DNA of 64,000 nucleotides. Source: Polyangiaceae bacterium (GTDB taxonomy: Bacteria > Myxococcota_A > Polyangia > Polyangiales > Polyangiaceae). The stretch lies in NCBI GenBank assembly GCA_019637265.1, contig JAHBVY010000006.1:62001-126000 (forward strand), in the 5' to 3' direction. Shown in pieces: positions 1-9,201 of this stretch. Numbering within the stretch: position 1 is the first letter of the stretch; the number at the start of each line of letters is the position of its first letter. The notes below the pieces were generated by a model. That model searched no databases and was not told the DNA's origin. It saw nothing but the letters and a program-made list of their open reading frames with translations. The position numbers and the translations under genes were made by a program.

Positions 1-570
1 CGCCTGGACGAGCCGCTCACCCCGCGTGAGGCGCTGTTCCTCCCCGATCAGCTGCGCGAGGCGATCGCGGTCCAGCTCGGCGTCACTCCGGAGCGGGTGC
101 ACCAGCGCCGCGGTCCGCCCTTCCGCGCAGAGCCGCCCACCACCTGGCCCGTCTTCGCGGCGCTGGCCGTCTTGGTCACGGCGCCGCTCTTGTTGGCGCG
201 CCGCGCTTGGGCGCGCGTCGTGGCGCTGGGCCTGGCGTCCCTGGTGCTCGGCGGCGTGGGAGCGCTGGTGCTGCTGATGGCTGTCTTCGCGCGCGTCCCC
301 GAGCTGCAGCTGACCGAGGCGCTCTTGGTGTTCTGGCCGACGGATCTCGCCTGGTGGTGGCTCGCGCGGCGCGGCGAGCGGGGCGTCAAACAAGCCGCCA
401 TGTACTCGCGGCTCCGGGTGATGAGCCTCGTGGCGGTGCTGGGGCTCTCGTTGGCGGGGCTGTTGCTGCAGCCGCTCACCTGGCTCGTGATCGTCGCCCT
501 GCTGCCGCACGCGTGGCTGGGGTTCGGCGCGCCAACGCTCCGGAAATTCCAGGCCGCTAGGGGTTCTTGA
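1..570 (+). CDS. C-terminal part of a multi-spanning membrane protein (5' end outside window)
   Basis: The frame is open from base 1 with no stop, so the gene starts before the window; the GTG at 97 is internal. The first 30 residues (LDEPLTPREALFLPDQLREA) look soluble. About four hydrophobic helices follow, with a conserved-looking FWPTDLAWWWLARR stretch between the third and fourth. The tail after a soluble domain recalls DUF4105/Lnb-type periplasmic-domain proteins, but that is only an impression because the diagnostic domain is missing. The stop is 1 nt before the next ATG, so it may be co-transcribed with the peptidase gene. Confidence 0.6.
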   Translation, partial: RLDEPLTPREALFLPDQLREAIAVQLGVTPERVHQRRGPPFRAEPPTTWPVFAALAVLVTAPLLLARRAWARVVALGLASLVLGGVGALVLLMAVFARVPELQLTEALLVFWPTDLAWWWLARRGERGVKQAAMYSRLRVMSLVAVLGLSLAGLLLQPLTWLVIVALLPHAWLGFGAPTLRKFQAARGS

Positions 571-571
571 T

Positions 572-1648
572 ATGCTCGGGGTCATGTCCCGGCAGAGTCC
601 CCTGAGCGGTCCGGCCGCTCGTCCGCGGCGCCGCGCAGCGACCTCCCAAGCCACCCAGGGCGCCCCCGCACCGCGAGGCCTGGTCAGCGCCCTGTTCGTG
701 AGCAGCACGGCCTGGGGTGCGCTGGCCTTCGCTGCGGCCTCTGGCTTGGGGTGCTCCCACGCCGCGCCTCGCGCCGCGCAGGCCGCCCCCGCGCCTGCCC
801 CGTCCCCGCTGCCGAGCCTGGCAGAGCCGCCCCGCAGCGCGCCCGTGGTTGCCACGGCGGAAATGACGGAGCCGGCCCCTGCGCCGCCGCGCCTCGGCTG
901 GGTGATGCCCGTCGATCACGGCGTCCGCGCCGATCGAGCCGGCGGTGGTCAGTTCCTCGCACCACGTACGCACGGCCGTCACAACGGGGTGGATCTCCTG
1001 GCGCCGCTCGGCACCCCGGTGCTCGCCGCCTGCGATGGCGTCGCGCGCGCCGGCACCCTGGGCGGCTATGGTAAGTACGTCGCCCTGGTGTGCGAGCTGC
1101 CGCCGGAGTGGGGTGGCGCGCACCTGTCGCTGTTCTACTCACACCTCAGCGCCCAAGAGGTGGGCGCGGAGCGCGTTCGAGTGGCGCTCGGTCAGCCGCT
1201 CGGCGCCGTCGGGAAGACGGGCAACGCCGCGGGGCCGAGCGTGATGCCGCACTTGCACCTCGAGCTGATCGTGCACCCGAGCGCCGAGGAGGCGCGCCGC
1301 GAGACGCACTCGGGCCGCGATCAAAGCAACAACCCCGCCGCGGACGCGCTGCTAAGTCAGCTGGACGAACGTTGTTTGCGGCCGCTGGGCCTCACCTCGC
1401 GGCAGCCGCTCCGCCGTGAGCGCCGGCTCGATCCTTACTTGGTGTTGGGCTGCCTCGGCGCGACGAAGCCCGCCTACCAGCGCCCCTCCGGCGAGCTCGC
1501 GGGGGCCAGCTTCCCCTGGCAGGATTACTACCGCGCGCGTGGCGGCGACCCCGAGCCCGTTCTTTTCCGTGCGGAATCATCTGCGCCCGTCCACACGGCG
1601 GCCTGGCTCCAGCGGGAGTCGCGGGAGCTCCGGGCGGGCACACCGTGA
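572..1648 (+). CDS. M23-family (LytM-type) peptidase, exported
   Basis: Predicted zinc metallopeptidase acting on peptidoglycan peptides outside the cytoplasm. An Arg-rich N-terminus is followed by a hydrophobic stretch ending in SGLGC, suggesting export and perhaps lipidation, although the lipobox is not canonical. An Ala/Pro-rich linker leads to the M23 core: HNGVDLLAPLGTPV supplies the first His and Asp, then GGYGKYV, and the HLHLE motif gives the HxH pair. All catalytic and metal residues appear intact. The start could be ATG 572 or ATG 584. The stop overlaps the GTG of the phosphatase gene by 4 nt (GTGA), a sign of translational coupling. Confidence 0.85.
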   Translation: MLGVMSRQSPLSGPAARPRRRAATSQATQGAPAPRGLVSALFVSSTAWGALAFAAASGLGCSHAAPRAAQAAPAPAPSPLPSLAEPPRSAPVVATAEMTEPAPAPPRLGWVMPVDHGVRADRAGGGQFLAPRTHGRHNGVDLLAPLGTPVLAACDGVARAGTLGGYGKYVALVCELPPEWGGAHLSLFYSHLSAQEVGAERVRVALGQPLGAVGKTGNAAGPSVMPHLHLELIVHPSAEEARRETHSGRDQSNNPAADALLSQLDERCLRPLGLTSRQPLRRERRLDPYLVLGCLGATKPAYQRPSGELAGASFPWQDYYRARGGDPEPVLFRAESSAPVHTAAWLQRESRELRAGTP

Positions 1649-2616
1649 GCGGGCGGCTCCGGCTGTTCGCGGCGGGGCTCACCGACGTGGGCAGGCGCCG
1701 CAGCCACAACGAGGACCACGTCGTGGTGCGCCCCGACATCGGGCTCATGTTGGTCGCCGACGGCGCCGGGGGCCACAACGCGGGGGAGGTGGCCGCGCGC
1801 CTCGCGGGCACCAGCGTGGCCAACTACCTGGGCTCCACGGTGCGGCGCGCGTGGGAAGCGCCCGACTACGATCGCTTCGGCTTGGCCAGCGACGCGCGGC
1901 GCTTGGTGCAGGCGATCCACAAAGCGAACCGCGACGTGGTGGAGATCTCTCGCACCGAGGGTCGCTACCGCGGCATGGGCACCACGGTGGTCGCGATCCT
2001 GTTCTCCCCCAAGAGCTCGCTCGTCCACGTGGCGCACGTGGGAGACAGTCGGGCTTACCGTCTGCGGCGCGGCTGCCTCGAGCAGCTCACGCAAGATCAC
2101 TCGCTCATCCAGGACGTGCTCGAGACCCAGCCTGGCCTGGATGACAAGGTGATCGAGCGCTTCCCCCGCAGCGTGGTGACGCGCGCGCTCGGCATGGATC
2201 AGCAGCTCCGCGTCAGCGTCAGCTCTCACACCGCGCTCCCCGGGGACCGCTACCTGCTCTGCAGCGACGGCCTCTCGAGCTACGTGGCGCCCGGCGACAT
2301 CGAGACCACGCTGCGGCTTATGGAGGCGCCCTCGCGCGTGTGCGAGCTGCTCATTCAGCTGGCGAATGCCGTCGGCGGGCGCGACAACATCGCGGCGGTG
2401 GTGGGCGAGCTCGAGGCGGAGGGCCCGCTGCCCAAGGCGATGCCACAAGGCAGCATCCCTGACCTCGATGATCGCGACACCCCCGAGCTGATGATCCTGG
2501 GCATCGAGGACGCCGCGCTCGACTCGAGCCCGCAGCTCCACGTGGTGACCGAAGGTCGCGTGGAGCCCGACCTGCTCGCGACCCTCGGCGACCTCTTGCG
2601 TCGCCGCCCGAAGTGA
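1645..2616 (+). CDS. PP2C-family Ser/Thr protein phosphatase
   Basis: A 323-residue metal-dependent phosphatase. The PP2C core covers about the first 255 residues: RSHNEDHVVV, VADGAGGHNAGE (metal Asp; Ala replaces the usual Met of DGMGGH), GMGTTVVAI, VGDSRAYRLR, DHSLIQD, LLCSDGLSSYV and GRDNIAAVV. A tail of about 65 residues, rich in acidic and Leu residues, lies beyond the domain. It would reverse Hanks-type kinase phosphorylation in the cytoplasm. It overlaps its neighbours by GTGA at both ends (1645 and 2613), so the three genes are probably one transcript. Confidence 0.9.
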   Translation: MSGRLRLFAAGLTDVGRRRSHNEDHVVVRPDIGLMLVADGAGGHNAGEVAARLAGTSVANYLGSTVRRAWEAPDYDRFGLASDARRLVQAIHKANRDVVEISRTEGRYRGMGTTVVAILFSPKSSLVHVAHVGDSRAYRLRRGCLEQLTQDHSLIQDVLETQPGLDDKVIERFPRSVVTRALGMDQQLRVSVSSHTALPGDRYLLCSDGLSSYVAPGDIETTLRLMEAPSRVCELLIQLANAVGGRDNIAAVVGELEAEGPLPKAMPQGSIPDLDDRDTPELMILGIEDAALDSSPQLHVVTEGRVEPDLLATLGDLLRRRPK

Positions 2617-3464
2617 GCCGTCCCTTGGCGAACGCGCCCAACGGGGCAGCCAAGCGGCGCCCGCGCCACCGGTCGCTAGGTCGTCAGGGTCACGCACGGC
2701 TCCTGACGGGCCTCCTGCCGCTCGGGTTCCTGGCCTGTGGGCCCTGCCCGGGTTGTGAGGGAGAGGCGGATTCAGGGCAGGGGGTTGGGGAGCCGCGCGC
2801 GTCGCCGCGAGGAGCCACCAGCCAGCCGGGCCCACCGAGCGCCAGCGCCGGAGCACCACCTGACAAGTCAGCTGATGAAACCGGAGTCCCAGCTTCAGTC
2901 AGTGGCACCGACGAAGCAGGTGCCGTCAGTGACACGACCGAAGCCGACGCAGCCCCATCGAAATCCCTCGAAGAGCAGCTGGAGGAGCTGAGCTTCGCGC
3001 CGGCGCTGGCTGGCGGCTGCGTCCCTTGTGTCAGCTGTGGTGAGCTGGACCCGGTCCTGTGCAGTGAGCAAGCCTGCGCGGCGGAGCCGTGCGCCGCCTA
3101 CGGTCAGTGCGTGGCCGAGCAGGGCCGCTGCGTGGCGAAGGATGACGCCGCGTGTCGCGCGAGCCGGCGCTGCTCTGAGCTGGGCCTCTGTGTGCGGCGG
3201 GGCGCGGTGTGCGCCGCGACGCGCGCGGAGGACTGTCAGCGCGCCGCGGTGTGTCGTGAGCGCGGCCTGTGCGCCGCGGAGCGCGGCGTGTGCGTCGCGA
3301 AGGGGGACGCCGCGTGCCGCAAGAGCAAGGGCTGCGCGCTCCGCGGCGAGTGCAGCGAGCAGGGGGGTGAATGCGCCGCCACGCGCGACGCAGACTGCAA
3401 AGCCGCCGCGGTGTGCCGTCGTCACCAGCTGTGCCGCGCGGTGGCCGGCCGCTGTGAGTCGTGA
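2613..3464 (+). CDS. Secreted lipoprotein with tandem Cys-rich repeats
   Basis: A Leu-rich signal ends in GFLACGPC, consistent with a lipoprotein. A Ser/Thr/Ala/Glu linker runs to about residue 125, followed by Cys-rich repeats of the form C-x3-x3-C-x5-G-x-C-x6-C to the C-terminus (for example CRASRRCSELGLCVRR and CRKSKGCALRGECSEQ), four or five units. Such arrays are common in myxobacterial surface proteins; no biochemical function is known to me. The GTG start overlaps the phosphatase stop. Disulfide bonding outside the cell is an inference. Confidence 0.75.
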   Translation: MSRPLANAPNGAAKRRPRHRSLGRQGHARLLTGLLPLGFLACGPCPGCEGEADSGQGVGEPRASPRGATSQPGPPSASAGAPPDKSADETGVPASVSGTDEAGAVSDTTEADAAPSKSLEEQLEELSFAPALAGGCVPCVSCGELDPVLCSEQACAAEPCAAYGQCVAEQGRCVAKDDAACRASRRCSELGLCVRRGAVCAATRAEDCQRAAVCRERGLCAAERGVCVAKGDAACRKSKGCALRGECSEQGGECAATRDADCKAAAVCRRHQLCRAVAGRCES

Positions 3465-3482
3465 GGCGAGCTGCCAAACCCC

Positions 3483-3508
3483 AAAAAAGAAGCCGAATGA
3501 GGCGCTTC
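3483..3508 (-). terminator. Probable Rho-independent terminator for the ABC-F gene
   Basis: Read on the minus strand: GAAGC, a 10-nt loop, GCTTC, then TTTTTT. It lies about 120 nt beyond the ABC-F stop. The T-run belongs to a copy of the dispersed CCAAACCCCAAAAAA repeat (3471-3489). The stem is short, so confidence is moderate. Confidence 0.45.
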
Positions 3509-3629
3509 GAGGGGAGAGAGCGCTTTGGGGTGCGCTGCGCGCGGTTGGTGGCGTCTCTTGCCTGCGGTGCGCTGCGCGCGCCGGTTGTCGCCCATAGGGG
3601 CGCCGCTCACCGCCCGCTTCAGGATACGG

Positions 3630-5246
3630 CTACCAGCTGACCTTCTGATAAGTCTTGTGCTTGGTGAGGAAGTCGCCCTCCATGAACTGCTGCGGCGTGA
3701 GCTCGCGGATGCCGTCCTCACTCAGCTCGAGGATGCGATCGGCCACGGTGCTCACCATCTGGCGGTCGTGGGTCACGAACACGCAGCAGCCTTCGTAGGC
3801 GACCAGCGCGTCCGTCAGGGAGCGGATGGCCTCGAGGTCGAGGTGGTTGGTGGGCTCGTCCAACACCAGCACGTTGGGCTTCAGCAGCATCAGGCGCGCG
3901 AGCAAGAGCCGCACCGTCTCACCACCGCTCAACACGGAGGTGGGCTTGAAGGGCTCCTCCTTCTTGAACAGGAGGCGCCCGAACATCGCGCGGATCTGCT
4001 CTTCGTCCGCCTCCTGGTTCCAACCCCACAGCCACTTGTGCGCCGTGATGTCGCTCTTCTCGATCTGCTCGTGGTGGTCCTGCGGCATGTAGCCGACGTG
4101 CGTCTCGTAGCCCCACTCGGCGCTGCCCGCGTCGGGCTGGAGCTCGCCCACCAAGAGGCGCAGTAAGCTCGTCTTACCGATCCCGTTGGAGCCCACCACC
4201 GCGACCTTGTCCCCGCGGAACAGCCCGAAGTTCAGGTTGTCGCAGATCACCTTGTCGCCGAAGCGCTTGCTCAGGCCCTGCACCACCAGCGCCTGCTTGC
4301 CGCTGGGGCGCTTCATCTCGAAGCGCAGCCAGGGGCGCTCGATGTTGGAGCGCTTGAGGTCCGCCAGCGCCTGCTTCTCACGCTCGAGCGACTTCTCGCG
4401 GCTCTTCACCTGGCTCGCGCGGGAGCCCGCGCGGAAACGCTGCACGAACTCCTGGAGGTCTTGGATCTTCTTCTTCTTGGCTGAGTTCACCAGCTCGAGG
4501 CTGCTCCGCGCCTCGGCCTTCTGGTGCACCATGTCGTCGTAGTTCCCGGGGTAGACGATGATGGTCTCGTAGTCGATGTCCGCGATGCGGTCGCACACCT
4601 CGTTCAAGAAGTGGCGGTCGTGGCTGATGACGACCAGGACCCCGCGGTAATCTTTGAGGAAGCCCTCGAGCCAGCGGATGCTGGCGATGTCGAGGGCGTT
4701 GGTGGGCTCGTCCAGCAGGAGCGCCTCCGGGTCACCGAACAGCGCCTGGGCCAGGAGCACCCGCACCTTGTCGCCGCCGGTGAGGCTGCTCATCTTTTCT
4801 TCATGGTATTTCTCGGCGATGCCGAGGCCCTCGAGCAGCTCCGCGGCGTTCGACTCGGCGGTGTAGCCGTCCTCCTCGGCGATGGTCCCCTCCAGCTCGC
4901 CCAGGCGCATGCCATCCTCATCCGTCAGGGCGTCGCCCTTCTTGAGCAGCTCCTCCTTCTCGAACATCGCCTCCCACAGCGGGGCGTTGCCCATCAGCAC
5001 CACGTCGATCACGCGCTGCTCCTCGAAGCGGTAGTGATCTTGCCGCAAGATGCCGACCTTGCGCGGCTTCTGCACGCGGCCGCTCATCGGCTCCTGATCC
5101 CCCGTGATGATCTTCATGAAGGTGGACTTGCCGCTGCCGTTCGGCCCGGTCAGGCCGTAGCGCTCACCCTGGTTGAAGGTGACGTTGACGTTGTCGAACA
5201 GGATCTGTTCGCCAAAGTTCATGGAGACTTCGCTGACGGTGATCAT
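3630..5246 (-). CDS. ABC-F family ATPase, YbiT-like
   Basis: A 538-residue protein with two ABC domains and no membrane segments, matching the length and order of YbiT, a ribosome-associated ABC-F protein. Domain 1 has Walker A GPNGSGKS, signature SLTGGDK (unusual for LSGGQ) and LLLDEPTNALD. A charged linker holds the KKKKIQDLQEFVQRF arm. Domain 2 has GSNGIGKT, VLSGGE and LDEPTNHLD. The frame extends upstream to 5486, but ATG 5246 is preferred: AGAGG lies 8-9 nt upstream and the family N-terminus (MITVSEVSMNFGEQ) begins there. The role in translation is inferred from the family. Confidence 0.9.
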   Translation of the reverse strand: MITVSEVSMNFGEQILFDNVNVTFNQGERYGLTGPNGSGKSTFMKIITGDQEPMSGRVQKPRKVGILRQDHYRFEEQRVIDVVLMGNAPLWEAMFEKEELLKKGDALTDEDGMRLGELEGTIAEEDGYTAESNAAELLEGLGIAEKYHEEKMSSLTGGDKVRVLLAQALFGDPEALLLDEPTNALDIASIRWLEGFLKDYRGVLVVISHDRHFLNEVCDRIADIDYETIIVYPGNYDDMVHQKAEARSSLELVNSAKKKKIQDLQEFVQRFRAGSRASQVKSREKSLEREKQALADLKRSNIERPWLRFEMKRPSGKQALVVQGLSKRFGDKVICDNLNFGLFRGDKVAVVGSNGIGKTSLLRLLVGELQPDAGSAEWGYETHVGYMPQDHHEQIEKSDITAHKWLWGWNQEADEEQIRAMFGRLLFKKEEPFKPTSVLSGGETVRLLLARLMLLKPNVLVLDEPTNHLDLEAIRSLTDALVAYEGCCVFVTHDRQMVSTVADRILELSEDGIRELTPQQFMEGDFLTKHKTYQKVSW

Positions 5247-5474
5247 GAAAGGACCTCTCGCGCGGCTCGCCACGCATGATGCAGGCTCGGGCGCCGCGGG
5301 GCGGAACCATGACAGCCTTTGCCTGAGCTTCAAGGCGCTCGGCGCTTCGAGCGCTGCGTGGCTTCGAAGTGTCAGGGCGTCGGCGACCTCGGGGCGCAGG
5401 CTGGCTTCACAGCGCAGGCTGGCTTCGAAGCGCAGCGTGCTGACGCGTCTAGAGGGCCGTGATAAGGGGCGTTC

Positions 5475-7070
5475 ATGGGAAGTCAAGCGCTGCTTGGGCT
5501 GGTCACGGGGGTGATGGTGGTGGGGGCGCTGGCGGTGTCATGCACCGACGAGCCGGTCGCGCCCGAGGGTGTCGCGGGCTCGGGCGGTGTGGCCGGCGCT
5601 GCGGCCTCGGGCGGCGTGGCGGGCTCGGCGGGTGTTGGCGCGGCTGGCGCGGGCTCGGGCGGCGTGAGCGGCAGTGGCAACACGGGGGGCTCCGCGGGGA
5701 CGTCGCCGGTGCTCACCGTGGAGAGGCACCCGCTGCAGCCGATGGTGGTGGACGTGGTGGCGACGCTGCCCGACGCGGAGGCGGCGGAGCTGGTGCTCGA
5801 GGCGGACCCCGGCGTGCGCATCGAGCAGCTCGCGGAGACGGACCCTGGTTCACGTCGCTATCGCTTGCGCGGGCTCGCGCCAGGTGCGGCGCACGAGAGC
5901 GCGCTCGTGGTGGGGGAGCAGCGCTACCCGGTGAGCTTCACCACGCTCCCGCCGTTGCCCGGTTTTCAAGCCAGCTTCGACGTGGACGTGCGCGGCGAGC
6001 ACGCGCCGGATTACCGCATCTTCGACTACGCGAAGGCGCCCGCGGTGGGCGACGCGGGCATCTACGTCATCGACGCGGCGGGCCGCACGCGCTGGTTCTA
6101 CGCGCTCGTGGGCGCCGCCACCATCAACGACTTGGCCGCGGGGGTGAAGCTGCTCCCGAGCGGCGACGTGCTTTACTCCGACATCGGTAAAATCCGCGTG
6201 GTAAGTGAGCTGGGGGAGGTGAAGCTCGAGGTCACGGCGGCGCAGGTTGGGGCGCTCTTGTTTCACCACGACGTCATCCAGCTCCCGAACGGCAACTTCG
6301 TGGCCATCGCCCTGGAGCTGCGGGACATCTACTACCCGGCGGACGACGAGACGCACTACGTGGCGGGCGACGTGCTGGTGGAGCTCACGCCGGCGGGGGA
6401 GGTGGTGTGGACCTTCAAGGCGCTCGACAAGCTCGACCCGTTGCGCAAGCGCATGGACTTCGACGCGCCCTACTACCCATTTTTCCACCCGGATACAGGC
6501 AAGCAAGCGAAGGACTGGTCTCACGCCAACGGCGTGATCCACGATCCGTCGGATGACTCGCTGTGGCTCAGCCTGCGGCACCAGGATTGGCTGATCAAGA
6601 TCGACCGCGCGAGCGGCGAGGTGGTGTGGCGCCTGGGTGAAGAGGGCGACTTCGCGTTGGTCGGCGATCGCTGGTTTTATCACCCGCACTCCCCGGAGCT
6701 TCAGCCCGACGGCAGCCTGCTGCTCTACGACAACGGCGTCGGCAACCCGCATTCACCGCCAGAGGAGTGGCGCACTCGCCCCATTCGCCTGGCGCTCGAT
6801 ACCGCCGCGATGACCGCCACCATCGCCTGGCAGGACACCCAAGAGTCCTATGTCGCCCCCATCGCCGGCGACGTGGACCGCCTCTCCAACGGGAACTTCC
6901 TGGTGCTGGACACCGTGCTCCCGGACGATCCGTCAGCTTACCTGCCCGGTCGCCCGCGGCTCCGCGAAGTGAGCCCCATCACCGGCGAGTGGACCTGGGT
7001 GCTGCACGCCCCCAGCGGCCACTTCGCCTACCGCGCCATCACCGCCACGCGCCTCCCCGGCGAGCAGTGA
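5475..7070 (+). CDS. Arylsulfotransferase (ASST)-family lipoprotein
   Basis: A 531-residue predicted lipoprotein: the signal ends at LAVSC, followed by a roughly 50-residue Gly/Ala/Ser linker with repeated SGGVAG. The rest resembles the ASST beta-propeller: FDYAKAP, FHHDVIQLPNGNFV, a SHANGV...DWLIKIDRASGEVVW block and HPHSPELQPDGSLLLYDNG. Its His residues match the conserved region of bacterial arylsulfate sulfotransferases. It would act at the cell surface on phenolic sulfates, though some members are only structural homologues. AAGGGG lies just upstream of the ATG. Confidence 0.8.
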   Translation: MGSQALLGLVTGVMVVGALAVSCTDEPVAPEGVAGSGGVAGAAASGGVAGSAGVGAAGAGSGGVSGSGNTGGSAGTSPVLTVERHPLQPMVVDVVATLPDAEAAELVLEADPGVRIEQLAETDPGSRRYRLRGLAPGAAHESALVVGEQRYPVSFTTLPPLPGFQASFDVDVRGEHAPDYRIFDYAKAPAVGDAGIYVIDAAGRTRWFYALVGAATINDLAAGVKLLPSGDVLYSDIGKIRVVSELGEVKLEVTAAQVGALLFHHDVIQLPNGNFVAIALELRDIYYPADDETHYVAGDVLVELTPAGEVVWTFKALDKLDPLRKRMDFDAPYYPFFHPDTGKQAKDWSHANGVIHDPSDDSLWLSLRHQDWLIKIDRASGEVVWRLGEEGDFALVGDRWFYHPHSPELQPDGSLLLYDNGVGNPHSPPEEWRTRPIRLALDTAAMTATIAWQDTQESYVAPIAGDVDRLSNGNFLVLDTVLPDDPSAYLPGRPRLREVSPITGEWTWVLHAPSGHFAYRAITATRLPGEQ

Positions 7071-7127
7071 AGCGCTGGGCGGCGCTCTGAAGCGCCACCC
7101 GTTGCCACCAGGACATCCCTAGTCTTA

Positions 7128-7160
7128 CGCGCGGCGCTCGCAGCGTCACGCGCGGTTTTT
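7128..7160 (+). terminator. Probable Rho-independent terminator after the ASST gene
   Basis: CGCGCG pairs with CGCGCG, an inner CGCT pairs with AGCG, and GGTTTTT follows. It is about 60 nt past the ASST stop. The T-run is the first part of a copy of the dispersed repeat. Confidence 0.5.
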
Positions 7161-7203
7161 CTTGGGGGTTGGTAGAGCCGCGCGGCGCCACAGCCCGCTA
7201 CAG
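7154..7203 (+). repeat. Dispersed-repeat copy and left direct repeat of the RM island
   Basis: GGTTTTTCTTGGGGGTTGG is followed by a 33-nt block (7171-7203, beginning GGTAGAGCCGCGCGGCGCCA). The block recurs at 17111-17143 with 29 of 33 identities in the same orientation, so the RM island sits between two direct repeats. A more diverged relative is at 47781-47827. Confidence 0.7.
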
Positions 7204-7233
7204 GCGCTGGTGCCCAGCGCTGCGCGGCGCGGT

Positions 7234-7337
7234 GAGGCGCAGGTGTGCGCTGCGAGGCGCTGCGAGGCGCGGGGAGGCGCAGGTGTGCGCTGCAAAGCGC
7301 GGTGTGGCGCATGCGCGCTGCGAGGCGCTGCGAGGCT
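7234..7337. repeat. GC-rich direct repeats upstream of hsdM
   Basis: GAGGCGCAGGTGTGCGCTGC occurs at 7234 and 7274 (period 40), interleaved with five copies of TGCGAGGCGC or close variants. The gap 7071-7407 holds these repeats, a terminator and a dispersed-repeat copy; no gene is visible. The hsdM promoter must lie here, but I cannot place it. Confidence 0.7.
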
Positions 7338-7407
7338 CACGGCGCCGGGCGGTTACGTAGGACGGCGCCGGATGGTTCCGCTAGACTCGCTGCAAAGGAC
7401 CACGGCC

Positions 7408-9201
7408 ATGACGATTGATATGAATGAGCCCAAGAAGCGCGGGCGGCCGCGGAAGGTGACTGGCGCGGGTGTGGCGCCGGTTGGTGCGACTGCTGCGGGT
7501 GCGCCGAAGCGGCGGGGGCGGCCGCCCAAGGCTGCTGCGGTGGAGGTGGGGGCACAGCACGCGGGTGCGGTGCCGTCCAACCCCCAAAACCCTTCGAGGA
7601 AGGGGCGGGGTAAGAGCACTTCGGATGCGGTGGTCGGCTTTGAAGAGAAGCTTTGGCAGATGGCCGACAAGCTCCGCAACAACATGGATGCGGCGGAGTA
7701 CAAGCACGTAGTTTTAGGGCTCATCTTCCTGAAGTACATCTCGGACGCGTTCGAGGAGAAGCGCGCGGAGCTGCTGGAGGAGGTGAGCTCGGGTGCCGAT
7801 CCGGAGGACCCGGATGAGTACCGCGCGGACAACATCTTCTGGGTGCCGAAGGAGGCGCGTTGGCCCCACCTCCAGGGGCGCGCGAAGCTGGCGACGATTG
7901 GCAAGCTGGTGGATGACGCGATGGTCGCCATCGAGGCGCAGAACCCCTCGCTCAAGGGCGTGCTGCCGAAGGACTACGGCCGCCCGGCGCTCGACAAGAC
8001 GCGGCTCGGCGAGCTGATCGATTTGGTTGGCACGATTGGCCTGGGCGACAAGGAGAACCGCTCACGCGACGTGCTCGGCCGGGTTTATGAATACTTCCTG
8101 ACTAAATTCGCCGCCGCGGAGGGCAAGAACGGCGGGCAGTTTTATACGCCGCGCGGCGTGGTGCGGGTGCTGGTGGAGATGCTCGCGCCGTACAAGGGCC
8201 GCGTGTTCGACCCGGCGTGTGGCTCCGGCGGCATGTTCATCTCCAGCGAGAAGTTCGTGGAGGCGCACGGCGGCCGCGTGGGTGACATCAGCATTTACGG
8301 CCAGGAGAGCAACCACACCACCTGGCGGCTGGCGAAGCTGAACCTGGCTATTCGCGGCATCGACGCCAACATCGTCCAGGGTGACACGTTCCACGCGGAC
8401 GGCCATAAAGACCTGAAGGCTGACTACGTGCTCGCCAACCCGCCGTTCAACGACAGCGACTGGGGCCAGGCGCGGCTGAAGGAGGACGTGCGCTGGAAGT
8501 ACGGCACGCCGCCGGCGGGCAACGCGAACTTCGCCTGGGTGCAGCACTTCCTCCACCACCTGGCGCCGCGCGGCATCGCGGGTTTTGTGCTGGCGAACGG
8601 CAGCATGAGCTCGCAGCAATCCGGGGAGGGGGAGATCCGCAAGGCGCTCGTGGAGGCGGACCTCGTCGACTGCATGGTGGCGCTGCCTGGTCAGCTCTTC
8701 TACTCGACGCAGATCCCAGTGTGCCTGTGGTTCTTGGCGCGCGACAAAAAGAACGGCCTGGGCGGTCGCGGCAAGAAGATGCGAAACCGCCAGCGGGAGA
8801 CGCTGTTCATCGACGCTCGCAAGTTAGGCACCCTGGTTGACCGAGTGCACCGCGAGCTCTCGGAGGAGGACATCGCGCGCATCGCGGACACGTATCACCT
8901 GTGGCGCGGCGACTGGTCGCCGGATGATTCACGTCAGGTAGGGGCGGCCCCCCGTGGCCGCCCGATCTACGAGGACACGCCGGGCTTCTGCTACTCGGCG
9001 ACGACGGAGGAGATCGCCTCGCACCAGTACGTGCTCACCCCGGGCCGCTACGTGGGCGCCGAGGAGGTGGAGGACGACGGTGAGCCGTTCGACGAGAAGA
9101 TGAAGCGTCTGGTCGCTACGCTGGAGCAGCAGTTCGCGGAGGGCGCGCGCCTGGAGAAGGAGATCCGGAAGAACCTGCGAGGGCTGGGGTATGGCGGCTA
9201 A
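7408..9201 (+). CDS. hsdM: Type I RM DNA methyltransferase subunit with AT-hook N-terminus
   Basis: A 597-residue N6-adenine methyltransferase of a type I RM system. The HsdM helical N-domain starts near residue 76 ([17 protein letters not shown]). Motif [10 protein letters not shown] is at about 267-275 and the catalytic NPPF at 344-347. Residues 1-75 are unusual: two AT-hook-like motifs (KKRGRPRK about 9-16; KRRGRPPK about 34-41) and VPSNPQNP, encoded by a dispersed-repeat copy. ATG 7408 has AAAGGA 8 nt upstream; the frame is open to 7162 but without an RBS. It heads the island and overlaps the next gene by 11 nt. Confidence 0.93.
   Translation: MTIDMNEPKKRGRPRKVTGAGVAPVGATAAGAPKRRGRPPKAAAVEVGAQHAGAVPSNPQNPSRKGRGKSTSDAVVGFEEKLWQMADKLRNNMDAAEYKHVVLGLIFLKYISDAFEEKRAELLEEVSSGADPEDPDEYRADNIFWVPKEARWPHLQGRAKLATIGKLVDDAMVAIEAQNPSLKGVLPKDYGRPALDKTRLGELIDLVGTIGLGDKENRSRDVLGRVYEYFLTKFAAAEGKNGGQFYTPRGVVRVLVEMLAPYKGRVFDPACGSGGMFISSEKFVEAHGGRVGDISIYGQESNHTTWRLAKLNLAIRGIDANIVQGDTFHADGHKDLKADYVLANPPFNDSDWGQARLKEDVRWKYGTPPAGNANFAWVQHFLHHLAPRGIAGFVLANGSMSSQQSGEGEIRKALVEADLVDCMVALPGQLFYSTQIPVCLWFLARDKKNGLGGRGKKMRNRQRETLFIDARKLGTLVDRVHRELSEEDIARIADTYHLWRGDWSPDDSRQVGAAPRGRPIYEDTPGFCYSATTEEIASHQYVLTPGRYVGAEEVEDDGEPFDEKMKRLVATLEQQFAEGARLEKEIRKNLRGLGYGG
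7570..7593. repeat. Dispersed-repeat copy inside hsdM
   Basis: GTGCCGTCCAACCCCCAAAA matches the dispersed intergenic repeat and is translated in frame as VPSNPQNP within the HsdM N-terminal extension. It is inverted relative to the copy at 7154. Confidence 0.7.

Noticed and set aside
3525-5279. Long plus-strand open frames opposite the ABC-F gene
   Set aside because: They mirror codon bias of the minus-strand gene and show no domain.
5247-5486. 80-codon extension of the ABC-F gene
   Set aside because: Its residues (repeated LRFEASLRCEAS) come from short GC-rich DNA repeats; the family start and RBS are at 5246.
7162-7407. Upstream extension of hsdM (about 80 more codons)
   Set aside because: The extension is made of GC-rich tandem repeats without an RBS, while ATG 7408 has AAAGGA at good spacing.
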